Both the position numbers and the translations under genes were made by a program. 64,000 bases of DNA, from the NCBI RefSeq assembly GCF_014642275.1, contig NZ_BMIM01000013.1, forward strand, positions 1 through 64,000, given 5' to 3'. Under the pieces are notes generated by a model that did no database searches, was not told the DNA's origin, and saw only the letters and a program-made list of their open reading frames with translations. Below, piece by piece: positions 1-7,657 of this stretch. This DNA is from Flavobacterium lutivivi. GTDB lineage: Bacteria; Bacteroidota; Bacteroidia; Flavobacteriales; Flavobacteriaceae. The first letter of the stretch is position 1; the number at the start of each line of letters is the position of its first letter.

Positions 1-411
1 GAATTGTATATAGCAAAAAATAATTTATCAAAAATTGAAATATCAAATCTCACTTCATTAAAAACCTTTGCTTGTGGTGTAAATAAATTAACTGAGGTTA
101 TAATTAATAATTGCCCTAACATAGAGATATTAAATTTGATGAGTAATCAACTTAATGAAATTGACTTAAAATCACTTAAAAAATTAAAATATTTAACTCT
201 AGATAGTAACAAATTATCTGATATAGATATTTCAAATAATACCGAGTTAATACAAATTATAATCCACAACAATAAATTAAAAATTTTAAACACCACAAAT
301 AACTTAAAGTTGAAAATGAACGGACTTTACATCGACGAAGATGTAAAGATATACGGCACAGAAGAACAACTTTTAATGTATAAACCAGTAAAAATTTTAA
401 AACTGGGATGA
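1..411 (+). CDS. Leucine-rich-repeat protein, C-terminal part only
   Basis: The gene enters from outside the window in the frame starting at base 1 and ends at TGA 409-411. The visible 136 codons form several irregular leucine-rich repeats of about 20-22 residues, with leucine/isoleucine at fixed spacing and recurring N-x-L steps such as NKLTEV, NQLNEID and NKLSDID. This is a protein-binding solenoid rather than an enzyme domain. The chain ends shortly after the last repeat, with no T9SS sorting domain visible, so it may be cytoplasmic, or the sorting signal may be absent. The N-terminus and any signal peptide lie upstream. The family assignment is solid; the function is unknown. Confidence 0.75.
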   Translation, partial: ELYIAKNNLSKIEISNLTSLKTFACGVNKLTEVIINNCPNIEILNLMSNQLNEIDLKSLKKLKYLTLDSNKLSDIDISNNTELIQIIIHNNKLKILNTTNNLKLKMNGLYIDEDVKIYGTEEQLLMYKPVKILKLG

Positions 412-423
412 TAAAATCTCCTT

Positions 424-452
424 GCTAGGCAAGGTCTCCTGACTTTGCGCTA
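424..452 (+). repeat. Dispersed repeat A, copy 1
   Basis: GTCTCCTGACTTTG occupies 434-447, just downstream of the LRR gene. With the preceding bases it forms a short stem with a TCCT loop and one G-T pair. The same core recurs at 8328-8341, 24040-24053 (opposite strand) and, with one change, at 24784-24797, always in intergenic DNA. The rest of the 412-533 gap shows nothing else recognisable. Confidence 0.65.
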
Positions 453-533
453 ATGTAAATTTGTCAATTCCCACTTTACAGTTTCCTCTTCTCTAAAACT
501 GTAAAAACTTCCCCTCAAATTACATTATTTTTA

Positions 534-574
534 TATGCACGCATATTTTTTTATTAAAATAGTATGCGTGCATA
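534..574. promoter_or_regulatory. Probable MarR operator, two matched palindromic boxes
   Basis: TATGCACGCATA (534-545) and TATGCGTGCATA (563-574) are exact reverse complements of each other. Each box is itself a near-perfect palindrome (TATGC-2nt-GCATA). They are spaced 29 bp start to start and lie immediately upstream of the -7 element of the marR gene. This is what a pair of dimer sites for a winged-helix MarR protein would look like. Autoregulation of the operon is inferred from position. Confidence 0.65.
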
Positions 575-585
575 ATATTTTTTAT

Positions 586-604
586 TATCTTTGAAATCGA
601 TTTC
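586..604 (+). promoter_or_regulatory. marR/beta-oxidation operon promoter
   Basis: TATCTTTG at 586-593 matches the Bacteroidota -7 consensus TAnnTTTG, 22 nt before the ATG at 615. It runs into the perfect 12-bp palindrome GAAATCGATTTC (593-604), which would span the start site and could be a further repressor contact. The second operator box ends 11 bp upstream, so a bound repressor would cover the -33 region. Confidence 0.6.
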
Positions 605-614
605 GTAATTAGTT

Positions 615-1049
615 ATGATAAAAACCAAAACAATAGATTACATGCTTAGAGCTACTTGGCAAGCAGTTTCTAGAATGTATAACGAAGAAGCATCAAAATT
701 TGATGGTTCTATGGCAATTGGTTTCGCACTTTTAAGTATAGATAAAGAAGAAGGAACACCTTCAAGTTACATCAGTAACAGAATGGGAATGGAACCTACT
801 TCACTTACTCGAACATTAAAGACTTTAGAAGAAAAAGGATTAATCATACGAAAAAAAAATCCTGATGACGGAAGAGGCGTTTTAATCTACCTAACAGATT
901 TAGGAAAACAAATGCGTGGACAATCAAAAGCTACTGTGCTAAAATTCAATGAAGTAGTAAAACAAAACATCAGTGAAGAAAAGTTAAATCATTTCATGGA
1001 AGTAGCCGATGTGATAAACGATTTGATAACGGAGAAGAAGATTTTTTAG
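615..1049 (+). CDS. MarR family transcriptional regulator of the beta-oxidation operon
   Basis: This 144-residue protein has the MarR winged-helix fold. Residues about 30-100 carry the helix-turn-helix (SSYISNRMGMEPTSLTRTLK), followed by the wing (KKNPDDGRGVLIYLTDLG). The length is typical of the family. The ATG at 615 lies 22 nt after a TAnnTTTG promoter. The protein precedes the fused dehydrogenase/hydratase, thiolase and acyl-CoA dehydrogenase genes, an order common in Flavobacteriaceae. It is therefore inferred to sense a fatty-acid or acyl-CoA ligand and to repress its own operon through the palindromes at 534-574. The ligand cannot be read from the sequence. Confidence 0.9.
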   Translation: MIKTKTIDYMLRATWQAVSRMYNEEASKFDGSMAIGFALLSIDKEEGTPSSYISNRMGMEPTSLTRTLKTLEEKGLIIRKKNPDDGRGVLIYLTDLGKQMRGQSKATVLKFNEVVKQNISEEKLNHFMEVADVINDLITEKKIF

Positions 1050-1508
1050 AAAAAAGATAAAAGAAACAAGAACAAAGAAGATAGAGACAAAGGTGAAGAA
1101 GAAAGAACAATAAAAGACTTATGAGGCATAATTTTAAAAATCTGAAAATTTGGACACTTTCTATGGAAATTACTTCTGATATACATAAAATATGCCTGAA
1201 ATTTCCAAAGAATGAAATATATGGATTAGTTAGTCAAATGAATAGAGCAGCCGTTTCTATGCCCTCAAATATTGCAGAAGGTTCAAACAGAAGCAACATT
1301 CATTTTAAACATTTTTTAAACATTAGTCTAGGCTCTTCGTTTGAATTACAAACACAACTATTAATTGCAAATCAAAATAATTACATAACAACAGAAAAGA
1401 CAATAGAAATAGAAGATAAGATTATTGAATTCCAAAAGATGACTACTGGTTTCATCAATACATTAGAAGACTAATCTTTTTTCTTTTCTCTTGCTTCTTT
1501 TCTCTAAA
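1045..1508 (+). repeat. Inverted-repeat element 1 enclosing a four-helix-bundle gene
   Basis: A purine-rich arm (1045-1077) and a pyrimidine-rich arm (1476-1508) are complementary at about 26 of 33 positions. The left arm overlaps the TAG stop of marR (1047-1049). The right arm starts one base after the TAA of the enclosed ORF and ends 8 nt before the ATG of the next gene. Polypurine sequence continues from 1078 to about 1110. A transcript of the operon could fold so that the enclosed gene sits in the loop. No transposase or terminal target duplication was seen. Confidence 0.6.
1121..1474 (+). CDS. Four-helix-bundle protein (23S rRNA intervening-sequence protein family)
   Basis: A 117-residue all-helical protein with the family signature: an N-terminal F-K-x-L-x-I-W motif (residues 5-11) and the central R-A-A-V-S-M-P-S-N-I-A-E-G-S stretch (residues 43-56). 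Family members were first found as ORFs inside spacers that interrupt bacterial 23S rRNA; relatives are the accessory proteins (Avd) of diversity-generating retroelements. Their biochemical role is unsettled. Here the gene sits between marR and the dehydrogenase gene of an operon, inside an imperfect inverted repeat. It is not a beta-oxidation enzyme and is most likely an inserted selfish or RNA-associated element. Confidence 0.88.
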   Translation: MRHNFKNLKIWTLSMEITSDIHKICLKFPKNEIYGLVSQMNRAAVSMPSNIAEGSNRSNIHFKHFLNISLGSSFELQTQLLIANQNNYITTEKTIEIEDKIIEFQKMTTGFINTLED

Positions 1509-1516
1509 TAAAAAAC

Positions 1517-3907
1517 ATGAAACGAACAATCAAAAAAGTGGCAGTAGTCGGCTCAGGAATTATGGGTTCGGGAATTGCTTGTCATTTTGCTAACATCGGT
1601 TTGGAAGTACTCCTTTTAGACATTGTGCCTAATGCACTAACTGAAATTGAGGAAAAGAAAGGACTAACTTTAGAAAGCAAAGTGGTTCGCAATCGAATAG
1701 TAAATGATCATTTAGCAAACGCCTTAAAAAGCAACCCATCGCCTATTTACAGCCAGAAATTTGCTAGCCGAATTACAACTGGAAATACAACTGATGATAT
1801 GTCCAAAATTGCAACCTGCGATTGGATTATAGAAGTTGTGGTAGAACGTTTAGACATCAAGAAATTGGTTTTTGAACAAATCGACAAATTCCGTAAACCA
1901 GGAACTTTGGTAACTTCTAATACTTCAGGTATTCCTATAAACTTTATGAGTGAAGGAAGAAGCGATGATTTTCAAGCACATTTCTGTGGAACGCATTTCT
2001 TTAATCCTGCACGTTATTTGAAATTATTCGAAATCATTCCAGGTCCAAAAACATCACAAGAAGTATTGGATTTCCTATTTGATTATGGTTCAAAATTCTT
2101 AGGAAAAACTTCAGTAATTGCCAAAGATACTCCAGCTTTTATTGGAAATAGAATCGGAATCTTCGGAATCCAAAGTTTGTTCCACCAAGTGAAAGAAATG
2201 GGATTAACCATTGAAGAAGTTGATAAATTAACAGGTCCAGTCATTGGTCGTCCAAAATCGGCAACTTTCAGAACAGTTGACGTAGTTGGTTTAGACACTT
2301 TAGTTCACGTTGCTAACGGAATTTATGACAATTGCCCAAATGACGAAGCTCATGAATTGTTTAAACTACCAGATTTCATCAACAAAATGATGGAAAACAA
2401 ATGGTTGGGAAGCAAAACCGGACAAGGATTTTACAAAAAAGAAGGTAAAGACATTCTATCTTTAGATCTAGATACTTTAGAATATAGAGCTGCTAAAAAA
2501 GCATCTTTTGCAACTTTAGAATTGACTAAAACTATAGACAAACCAATCGATAGGTTTAAAATTTTAGTAAAAGGAAAAGACAAAGCAGGCGATTTTTACA
2601 GAAAGAATTTCTCAGCAATGTTTGCTTACTGTTCTAACAGAGTTCCAGAAATCACAGACGAGTTTTACAAAATCGACGACGCTATGAAAGCAGGTTTTGG
2701 TTGGGAAAATGGTCCATTTGAAATTTGGGATGCTATTGGTGTAGAAAAAGCGATTGCCATGATGGAAGCCGAAGGATACAAACCAGCAGCTTGGGTAACC
2801 GATATGTTGATTTCAGGAAACAAATCGTTTTACTCTGTTAAAAATGGTAAAACGTGTTTCTACAACATTCCATCAAAATCACAAGAAGAAAAACCAGGTC
2901 AAGATGCCTTTATCATCTTAGATAATATCAGAGAAAGTCATAAAGTTTGGGGTAATTCAGATGCTTCAGTAATTGATTTAGGTGACGGAATTTTAAATTT
3001 AGAATTCCATTCTAAAATGAATACTATTGGTGGTGGCGTTTTAACTGCAATCAACAAAGCTATCGACTTAGCCGAAAAAGAATATAAAGGATTAGTTATT
3101 GGAAATCAAGGAGCTAATTTCTCTGTTGGAGCCAACATCGGAATGATTTTCATGATGGCTGTTGAGCAAGAATACGACGAATTGAACATGGCAATCAAAA
3201 TGTTCCAAGACACGATGATGCGAGTGCGCTACTCTTCTATTCCAGTAATCGTTGCGCCACACGGAATGACACTTGGCGGTGGATGCGAAATGAGTATGCA
3301 CGCTGACAGAGTTGTCGCTGCAGCTGAAACGTATATCGGTTTAGTAGAATTTGGAGTTGGTGTAATTCCAGGTGGTGGTGGTTCTAAAGAAATGGCAGTT
3401 CGTGCAAGCGATTTATTCCGCAAAAATGATGTGGAATTAAATGTTCTTCAAGAAAACTTCTTAACTATCGGAATGGCAAAAGTAGCAACATCCGCTTATG
3501 AAGCGTTTGACTTGGGTATCTTACAAAAAGGAAAAGATATTGTTGTGGTAAATAGAGATAGACAAATTGCAGTGGCGAAACAAGTGGCATTGCAAATGGC
3601 AGATCAAGGTTACACACAACCTGTAAGAAGAACCGACATCAAAGTATTAGGAAAACAAGCACTCGGAATGTTTTTAGTAGGAACCAACCAAATGGTCGCC
3701 GGAAAATACATCTCAGAACACGATTTAAAAATTGCCAATAAATTAGCGTATGTAATGGCTGGAGGCGATTTATCAGAACCAACATTAGTAAGTGAACAAT
3801 ATTTATTGGATATTGAAAGAGAAGCATTTTTATCACTTTGTACAGAAAGAAAAACGTTAGAAAGAATTCAGTTTATGTTGACTAAAGGGAAACCGTTACG
3901 TAATTAA
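1517..3907 (+). CDS. Fused 3-hydroxyacyl-CoA dehydrogenase / enoyl-CoA hydratase
   Basis: A 796-residue bifunctional beta-oxidation enzyme that hydrates trans-2-enoyl-CoA and oxidises the 3-hydroxyacyl-CoA with NAD. The N-terminal Rossmann domain has GSGIMGSG at residues 12-19. The dehydrogenase active-site region is HFFNP, with the catalytic histidine at 160. A second dehydrogenase C-terminal domain follows. The crotonase domain occupies roughly residues 480-680, with the oxyanion-hole stretch FSVGANIGM and the GGGCEMSMHAD and EFGVGVIPGGGG blocks. The domain order is dehydrogenase first, the reverse of E. coli FadB/FadJ, as is usual for the Bacteroidota form. The gene starts 8 nt after the right arm of element 1 and ends 1 nt before the hairpin at 3909. 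It is co-directional with the thiolase and acyl-CoA dehydrogenase. Confidence 0.93.
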   Translation: MKRTIKKVAVVGSGIMGSGIACHFANIGLEVLLLDIVPNALTEIEEKKGLTLESKVVRNRIVNDHLANALKSNPSPIYSQKFASRITTGNTTDDMSKIATCDWIIEVVVERLDIKKLVFEQIDKFRKPGTLVTSNTSGIPINFMSEGRSDDFQAHFCGTHFFNPARYLKLFEIIPGPKTSQEVLDFLFDYGSKFLGKTSVIAKDTPAFIGNRIGIFGIQSLFHQVKEMGLTIEEVDKLTGPVIGRPKSATFRTVDVVGLDTLVHVANGIYDNCPNDEAHELFKLPDFINKMMENKWLGSKTGQGFYKKEGKDILSLDLDTLEYRAAKKASFATLELTKTIDKPIDRFKILVKGKDKAGDFYRKNFSAMFAYCSNRVPEITDEFYKIDDAMKAGFGWENGPFEIWDAIGVEKAIAMMEAEGYKPAAWVTDMLISGNKSFYSVKNGKTCFYNIPSKSQEEKPGQDAFIILDNIRESHKVWGNSDASVIDLGDGILNLEFHSKMNTIGGGVLTAINKAIDLAEKEYKGLVIGNQGANFSVGANIGMIFMMAVEQEYDELNMAIKMFQDTMMRVRYSSIPVIVAPHGMTLGGGCEMSMHADRVVAAAETYIGLVEFGVGVIPGGGGSKEMAVRASDLFRKNDVELNVLQENFLTIGMAKVATSAYEAFDLGILQKGKDIVVVNRDRQIAVAKQVALQMADQGYTQPVRRTDIKVLGKQALGMFLVGTNQMVAGKYISEHDLKIANKLAYVMAGGDLSEPTLVSEQYLLDIEREAFLSLCTERKTLERIQFMLTKGKPLRN

Positions 3908-3908
3908 T

Positions 3909-3995
3909 TATTTTGAATTATAAATTCTAAATTTTAAATGATTATTAATCATATAAAATAGACCTAATTTAAAATTCATAATTTAAAATTTAAAA
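3909..3995 (+). repeat. Inverted-repeat element 3, empty hairpin
   Basis: Arms 3909-3938 and 3966-3995 are complementary at about 26 of 30 positions around a 27-nt loop with no ORF. The left arm begins one base after the dehydrogenase stop (TAA 3905-3907). The right arm ends 8 nt before the thiolase ATG. The left arm shares the 17-mer ATTTTGAATTATAAATT with the left arm of element 2, so it looks like a relative of element 2 that lacks the protein gene. Confidence 0.6.
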
Positions 3996-4003
3996 TAGAA
4001 AAA

Positions 4004-5185
4004 ATGAAAACAGCATATATAGTATCAGGCTTCAGAACAGCCGTTGGAAAAGCACCAAAAGGAGTTTTCCGTTTCAAACGTCCTGACGAATTAGCAGCAG
4101 AAACCATTGAATATATGATGGCGCAATTGCCTGATTTTGACAAAAAGCGTATCGACGATGTAATGGTTGGAAACGCCATGCCAGAAGCCGAACAAGGTCT
4201 AAACGTTGGACGATTAATTTCCTTAATGGGATTAAAAGTAACGGACGTTCCTGGTGTAACAGTAAATAGATATTGCGCTTCTGGATTGGAAACTATCGGA
4301 ATGGCAACAGCGAAAATCCAAAGTGGTATGGCAGATTGTATCATTGCTGGTGGTGCAGAAAGTATGAGTTTTATCCCAATGGGCGGATACAAACCAACGC
4401 CAGATTACGCTGTGGCAAAAGAAGGTCACGAAGATTACTATTGGGGAATGGGTTTAACTGCCGAAGCAGTTGCTAAACAATTCAACGTTTCTCGTGAAGA
4501 TCAAGATGAGTTTGCATACAATTCACATAACAAAGCATTGAAAGCTCAAGCTGAAGGTAAATTTGACAGACAAATTGTTCCGATTACTGTGGAGCAAACA
4601 TTCATCAATGAAAATGGTAAAAAAGAAACCAAATCGTATGTAGTAAATAAAGATGAAGGTCCAAGAGCTGACACCAATATTGCCGCTTTAGGAAAACTAA
4701 AACCAGTATTCGCAGCCGATGGTTCAGTAACAGCTGGAAACTCTTCTCAAATGAGTGATGGTGCCGCTTTTGTACTAATCATGAGTGAAGAATTAGTAAA
4801 AGAACTTGGCGTTACTCCTATTGCACGATTAGTAAATTTTGCTTCAGCTGGAGTTGAACCAAGAATTATGGGAATTGGTCCTGTAAAAGCTATTCCAAAA
4901 GCATTGAAACAAGCAGGTTTAACCTTGAATGACATCGATTTAATTGAATTAAATGAAGCTTTTGCCTCACAATCATTGGCTGTTGTTAGAGAATTAGGTT
5001 TAAATCCTGATATCGTGAATGTTAATGGTGGTGCCATTGCTTTAGGACATCCTCTGGGTTGTACAGGAGCAAAATTATCAGTTCAATTATTTGACGAAAT
5101 GCGTTTAAGAAAATCCAAATACGGAATTGTAAGTATGTGTGTTGGAACAGGTCAAGGTTCTGCGGGGATTTATGAATTGTTGTAA
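4004..5185 (+). CDS. Thiolase (acetyl-CoA C-acyltransferase) of beta-oxidation
   Basis: This 393-residue degradative thiolase cleaves 3-ketoacyl-CoA with CoA to give acetyl-CoA and a shortened acyl-CoA. The three catalytic residues are visible: nucleophile Cys91 in NRYCASG, His349 in GHPLGCTGA, and Cys379 in CVGTGQGSAG. The length is normal for the family. It follows the bifunctional dehydrogenase/hydratase and precedes the acyl-CoA dehydrogenase, so the operon encodes a full beta-oxidation cycle. Its stop codon (5183-5185) touches the left arm of element 2. Orthologues are variously called fadA or fadI; I leave the symbol open. Confidence 0.94.
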   Translation: MKTAYIVSGFRTAVGKAPKGVFRFKRPDELAAETIEYMMAQLPDFDKKRIDDVMVGNAMPEAEQGLNVGRLISLMGLKVTDVPGVTVNRYCASGLETIGMATAKIQSGMADCIIAGGAESMSFIPMGGYKPTPDYAVAKEGHEDYYWGMGLTAEAVAKQFNVSREDQDEFAYNSHNKALKAQAEGKFDRQIVPITVEQTFINENGKKETKSYVVNKDEGPRADTNIAALGKLKPVFAADGSVTAGNSSQMSDGAAFVLIMSEELVKELGVTPIARLVNFASAGVEPRIMGIGPVKAIPKALKQAGLTLNDIDLIELNEAFASQSLAVVRELGLNPDIVNVNGGAIALGHPLGCTGAKLSVQLFDEMRLRKSKYGIVSMCVGTGQGSAGIYELL

Positions 5186-5600
5186 TTATTTTAAATTTTG
5201 AATTATAAATTTTAAATGAGATGAAAGAGAATTTAATTGCTACCAAAACATTTGATTTTGCATTATCAATTATTGACCTCTTCATTCAATTGAAAAAAGA
5301 AAATGAATTTATAATCTCAAAACAAATAATCAGATCGGGAACAAGTATTGGCGCAAATGTTGAAGAAGCAATAGCAGCTCAATCAAAGAAAGATTTTATA
5401 AACAAATTATCTATAGCTTCAAAAGAAGCAAGAGAAACAAAATATTGGTTACGATTATTGGATAAATCTGAATTAACACAAATTAAAGTTGAAACCTATT
5501 TAACTGAAATTGAACACATAATCAATATTATAACCAAAATAATCAAAACATCACAAGAAAACAAGTAATTTAAAATTTATAATTCAAAATTTAAAATAAT
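5185..5600 (+). repeat. Inverted-repeat element 2, perfect 33-bp arms enclosing a four-helix-bundle gene
   Basis: Arms 5185-5217 and 5568-5600 are perfect reverse complements over 33 bp, composed almost only of A and T. The left arm starts at the last base of the thiolase stop codon. The enclosed ORF begins 3 nt after the left arm, and its TAA (5566-5568) shares a base with the right arm. The right arm ends 6 nt before the acyl-CoA dehydrogenase ATG. The element therefore fills the intergenic space almost exactly. A polycistronic RNA would form a long stem with the ORF in the loop, a potential RNase III substrate (inference). Confidence 0.75.
5221..5568 (+). CDS. Four-helix-bundle protein, second copy (IVP family)
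   Basis: A 115-residue all-helical protein with the family signature IIRSGTSIGANVEEA (residues 36-50) and the AxSKKDFINKLSIASKEARETKYWL segment that follows it. It is clearly diverged from the copy at 1121-1474, which has RAAVSMPSNIAEG at the same point, so the two are different subfamilies rather than a recent duplication. The ORF occupies nearly the whole loop between two perfect 33-bp arms and interrupts the thiolase/acyl-CoA dehydrogenase gene pair. There is no recognisable ribosome binding site; the start lies 3 nt from the stem, so translation may depend on whether the stem is folded. Confidence 0.88.
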   Translation: MKENLIATKTFDFALSIIDLFIQLKKENEFIISKQIIRSGTSIGANVEEAIAAQSKKDFINKLSIASKEARETKYWLRLLDKSELTQIKVETYLTEIEHIINIITKIIKTSQENK

Positions 5601-5606
5601 ATTAGC

Positions 5607-7397
5607 ATGGAAGATATAACAAGAGGTGGACAATTCCTCGTTAAAGAAACAAAGTGTGAGGATATTTTCACACCAGAAGATTTCTCAGAAGAGCAAATCA
5701 TGATGCGCGATAGCGTTAAAGAATTCGTTGATAAAGAAATTTGGCCAAACAAAGACCGTTTTGAGCACAAAGACTATGCTTTTACAGAAGAAATGATGCG
5801 AAAAGCTGGCGAAATGGGCTTTCTAAGCGTTGCCGTTCCTGAAAATTATGGCGGAATGGGAATGGGATTTGTGGATACTTGCCTTGTTTGCGATTACATT
5901 TCGGGAGCTACAGGTTCGTTTTCAACGGCATTTGGTGCGCATACTGGAATTGGAACCATGCCAATTACGTTGTACGGAACCGAAGAACAAAAACAAAAAT
6001 ACGTACCAAAATTAGCTTCTGGCGAATGGTTTGGCGCGTATTGTTTAACAGAACCAGGCGCAGGTTCGGATGCCAATTCTGGAAAAACAAAAGCGGTTTT
6101 ATCGGAAGATGGAACACACTATAAAATCACAGGGCAAAAAATGTGGATTTCCAATGCTGGATTTTGTTCGCTATTTATTGTTTTTGCTCGAATTGAAGAC
6201 GATAAAAACATCACTGGTTTCATTGTAGAAAATGATCCAAGCAACGGAATTTCTATGAACGAAGAAGAACACAAACTAGGAATTCGCGCTTCTTCTACTC
6301 GTCAGGTGTTTTTCAACGAAACCAAAGTTCCTGTAGAAAATATGTTGGCTGGTCGTGGCGAAGGTTTCAAAATTGCGATGAATGCGTTGAACGTTGGTCG
6401 TATCAAGTTGGCAGCAGCTTGTTTGGATGCGCAACGTCGTGTGACTTCCAACGCGATAAATTATGCTAACGAAAGAGTACAGTTCAACACGCCTATTTCC
6501 TCTTTTGGCGCTATTCGTTACAAATTGGCCGAAATGGCAACTTCTGCTTATGCTGGCGAAAGTGCTACGTATCGTGCCGCAAAAGACATTGAAAACCGTA
6601 TCAAAATTCGTGAAGCCGAAGGCGCAAGTCATCAAGAAGCGGAGTTGAAAGGTGTAGAAGAATTTGCTATCGAATGTTCCATTCTAAAAGTGGCCGTTTC
6701 TGAAGATATTCAAAACTGTGCTGATGAAGGAATTCAAATTTATGGTGGAATGGGATTCTCTGAAGATACACCAATGGAAAGTGCTTGGCGCGATGCTCGT
6801 ATTGCTCGTATCTATGAAGGAACCAACGAGATTAACCGCATGTTATCCGTAGGAATGTTGATTAAAAAAGCGATGAAAGGTCACGTTGATTTACTTGGAC
6901 CAGCCATGAAAGTACAAGAAGAATTAATGGGAATTCCATCTTTTGACACGCCAGATTATTCTGAATTATTTTCGGAAGAAAAAGAAATGGTGAGCAAATT
7001 GAAAAAAGCATTCTTGATGGTTGCTGGTGCAGCGGTTCAAAAATATGGAATGGACTTGGATGCACACCAACAGCTATTGACTGCTGCTGCTGATATGTTG
7101 ATTGAAATTTACATGGCAGAAAGCACCATTCTTAGAACTGAAAAATTAGCGAAAAAAATTGGCGAAGACCAAGCCAAAGAGCAAATTGCGATGGCAAAAT
7201 TATATTTATACAAAGCTGTTGACATTGTGTCGTTGAGAGGAAAAGAAAGCATTATTTCTTTTGCCGAAGGCGACGAACAACGCATGATGCTCATGGGATT
7301 ACGCCGATTTACAAAATACACCAACATGCCTAATATTGTGGGCTTGAGAGAAACTATTACAGCGAAATTAGTAGCCGAAAACAGTTATTGCTTTTAG
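5607..7397 (+). CDS. Acyl-CoA dehydrogenase
   Basis: A 596-residue FAD flavoprotein that carries out the first step of beta-oxidation (acyl-CoA to trans-2-enoyl-CoA). It shows the two family signatures: YCLTEPGAGSDANSGKTKA, which lines the flavin and substrate site, and the C-terminal QIYGGMGFSEDTPMESAWRD block followed by IYEGTNEI, where the catalytic glutamate is expected. It is about 200 residues longer than short- and medium-chain enzymes. The extra C-terminal helical domain (about 430-596) is like that of very-long-chain enzymes, which suggests long-chain substrates. It is the last gene of the operon, with a terminator following at 7433-7463. Confidence 0.94.
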   Translation: MEDITRGGQFLVKETKCEDIFTPEDFSEEQIMMRDSVKEFVDKEIWPNKDRFEHKDYAFTEEMMRKAGEMGFLSVAVPENYGGMGMGFVDTCLVCDYISGATGSFSTAFGAHTGIGTMPITLYGTEEQKQKYVPKLASGEWFGAYCLTEPGAGSDANSGKTKAVLSEDGTHYKITGQKMWISNAGFCSLFIVFARIEDDKNITGFIVENDPSNGISMNEEEHKLGIRASSTRQVFFNETKVPVENMLAGRGEGFKIAMNALNVGRIKLAAACLDAQRRVTSNAINYANERVQFNTPISSFGAIRYKLAEMATSAYAGESATYRAAKDIENRIKIREAEGASHQEAELKGVEEFAIECSILKVAVSEDIQNCADEGIQIYGGMGFSEDTPMESAWRDARIARIYEGTNEINRMLSVGMLIKKAMKGHVDLLGPAMKVQEELMGIPSFDTPDYSELFSEEKEMVSKLKKAFLMVAGAAVQKYGMDLDAHQQLLTAAADMLIEIYMAESTILRTEKLAKKIGEDQAKEQIAMAKLYLYKAVDIVSLRGKESIISFAEGDEQRMMLMGLRRFTKYTNMPNIVGLRETITAKLVAENSYCF

Positions 7398-7432
7398 TAC
7401 ATAAGGTAATTTTTAGTTTAGTTAATTGTTTG

Positions 7433-7463
7433 AAAAACCATTTGTTTACGCAAATGGTTTTTT
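7433..7463 (+). terminator. Terminator of the beta-oxidation operon
   Basis: A 12-bp stem, AAAAACCATTTG (7433-7444) and CAAATGGTTTTT (7451-7462), with a 6-nt loop and a following T run. The gap that follows (7464-7657) has only an imperfect inverted repeat around 7557-7590 (TTTTGCT.../...AGCAAAA). Confidence 0.85.
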
Positions 7464-7657
7464 GTTTTTACTGTAGTTTTTATATTAAAGCATAATTTCA
7501 AACACCTACGTAAGGCAACAAAAGGAATATTCAATAATCAAAATAATGAGAGTTAATTTTGCTTTAAAATATTTCATATTTTAGCAAAACAAAGCTCGAT
7601 TAGAGGATTATTCAAGGGCATCCTCTCATATAGTGTCACTAAAATTCTTAACTATTA

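Noticed and set aside
3976-4392. Antisense ORF of 138 codons over the start of the thiolase gene
   Set aside because: Lies opposite a well-conserved coding region; codon pattern is the mirror of thiolase.
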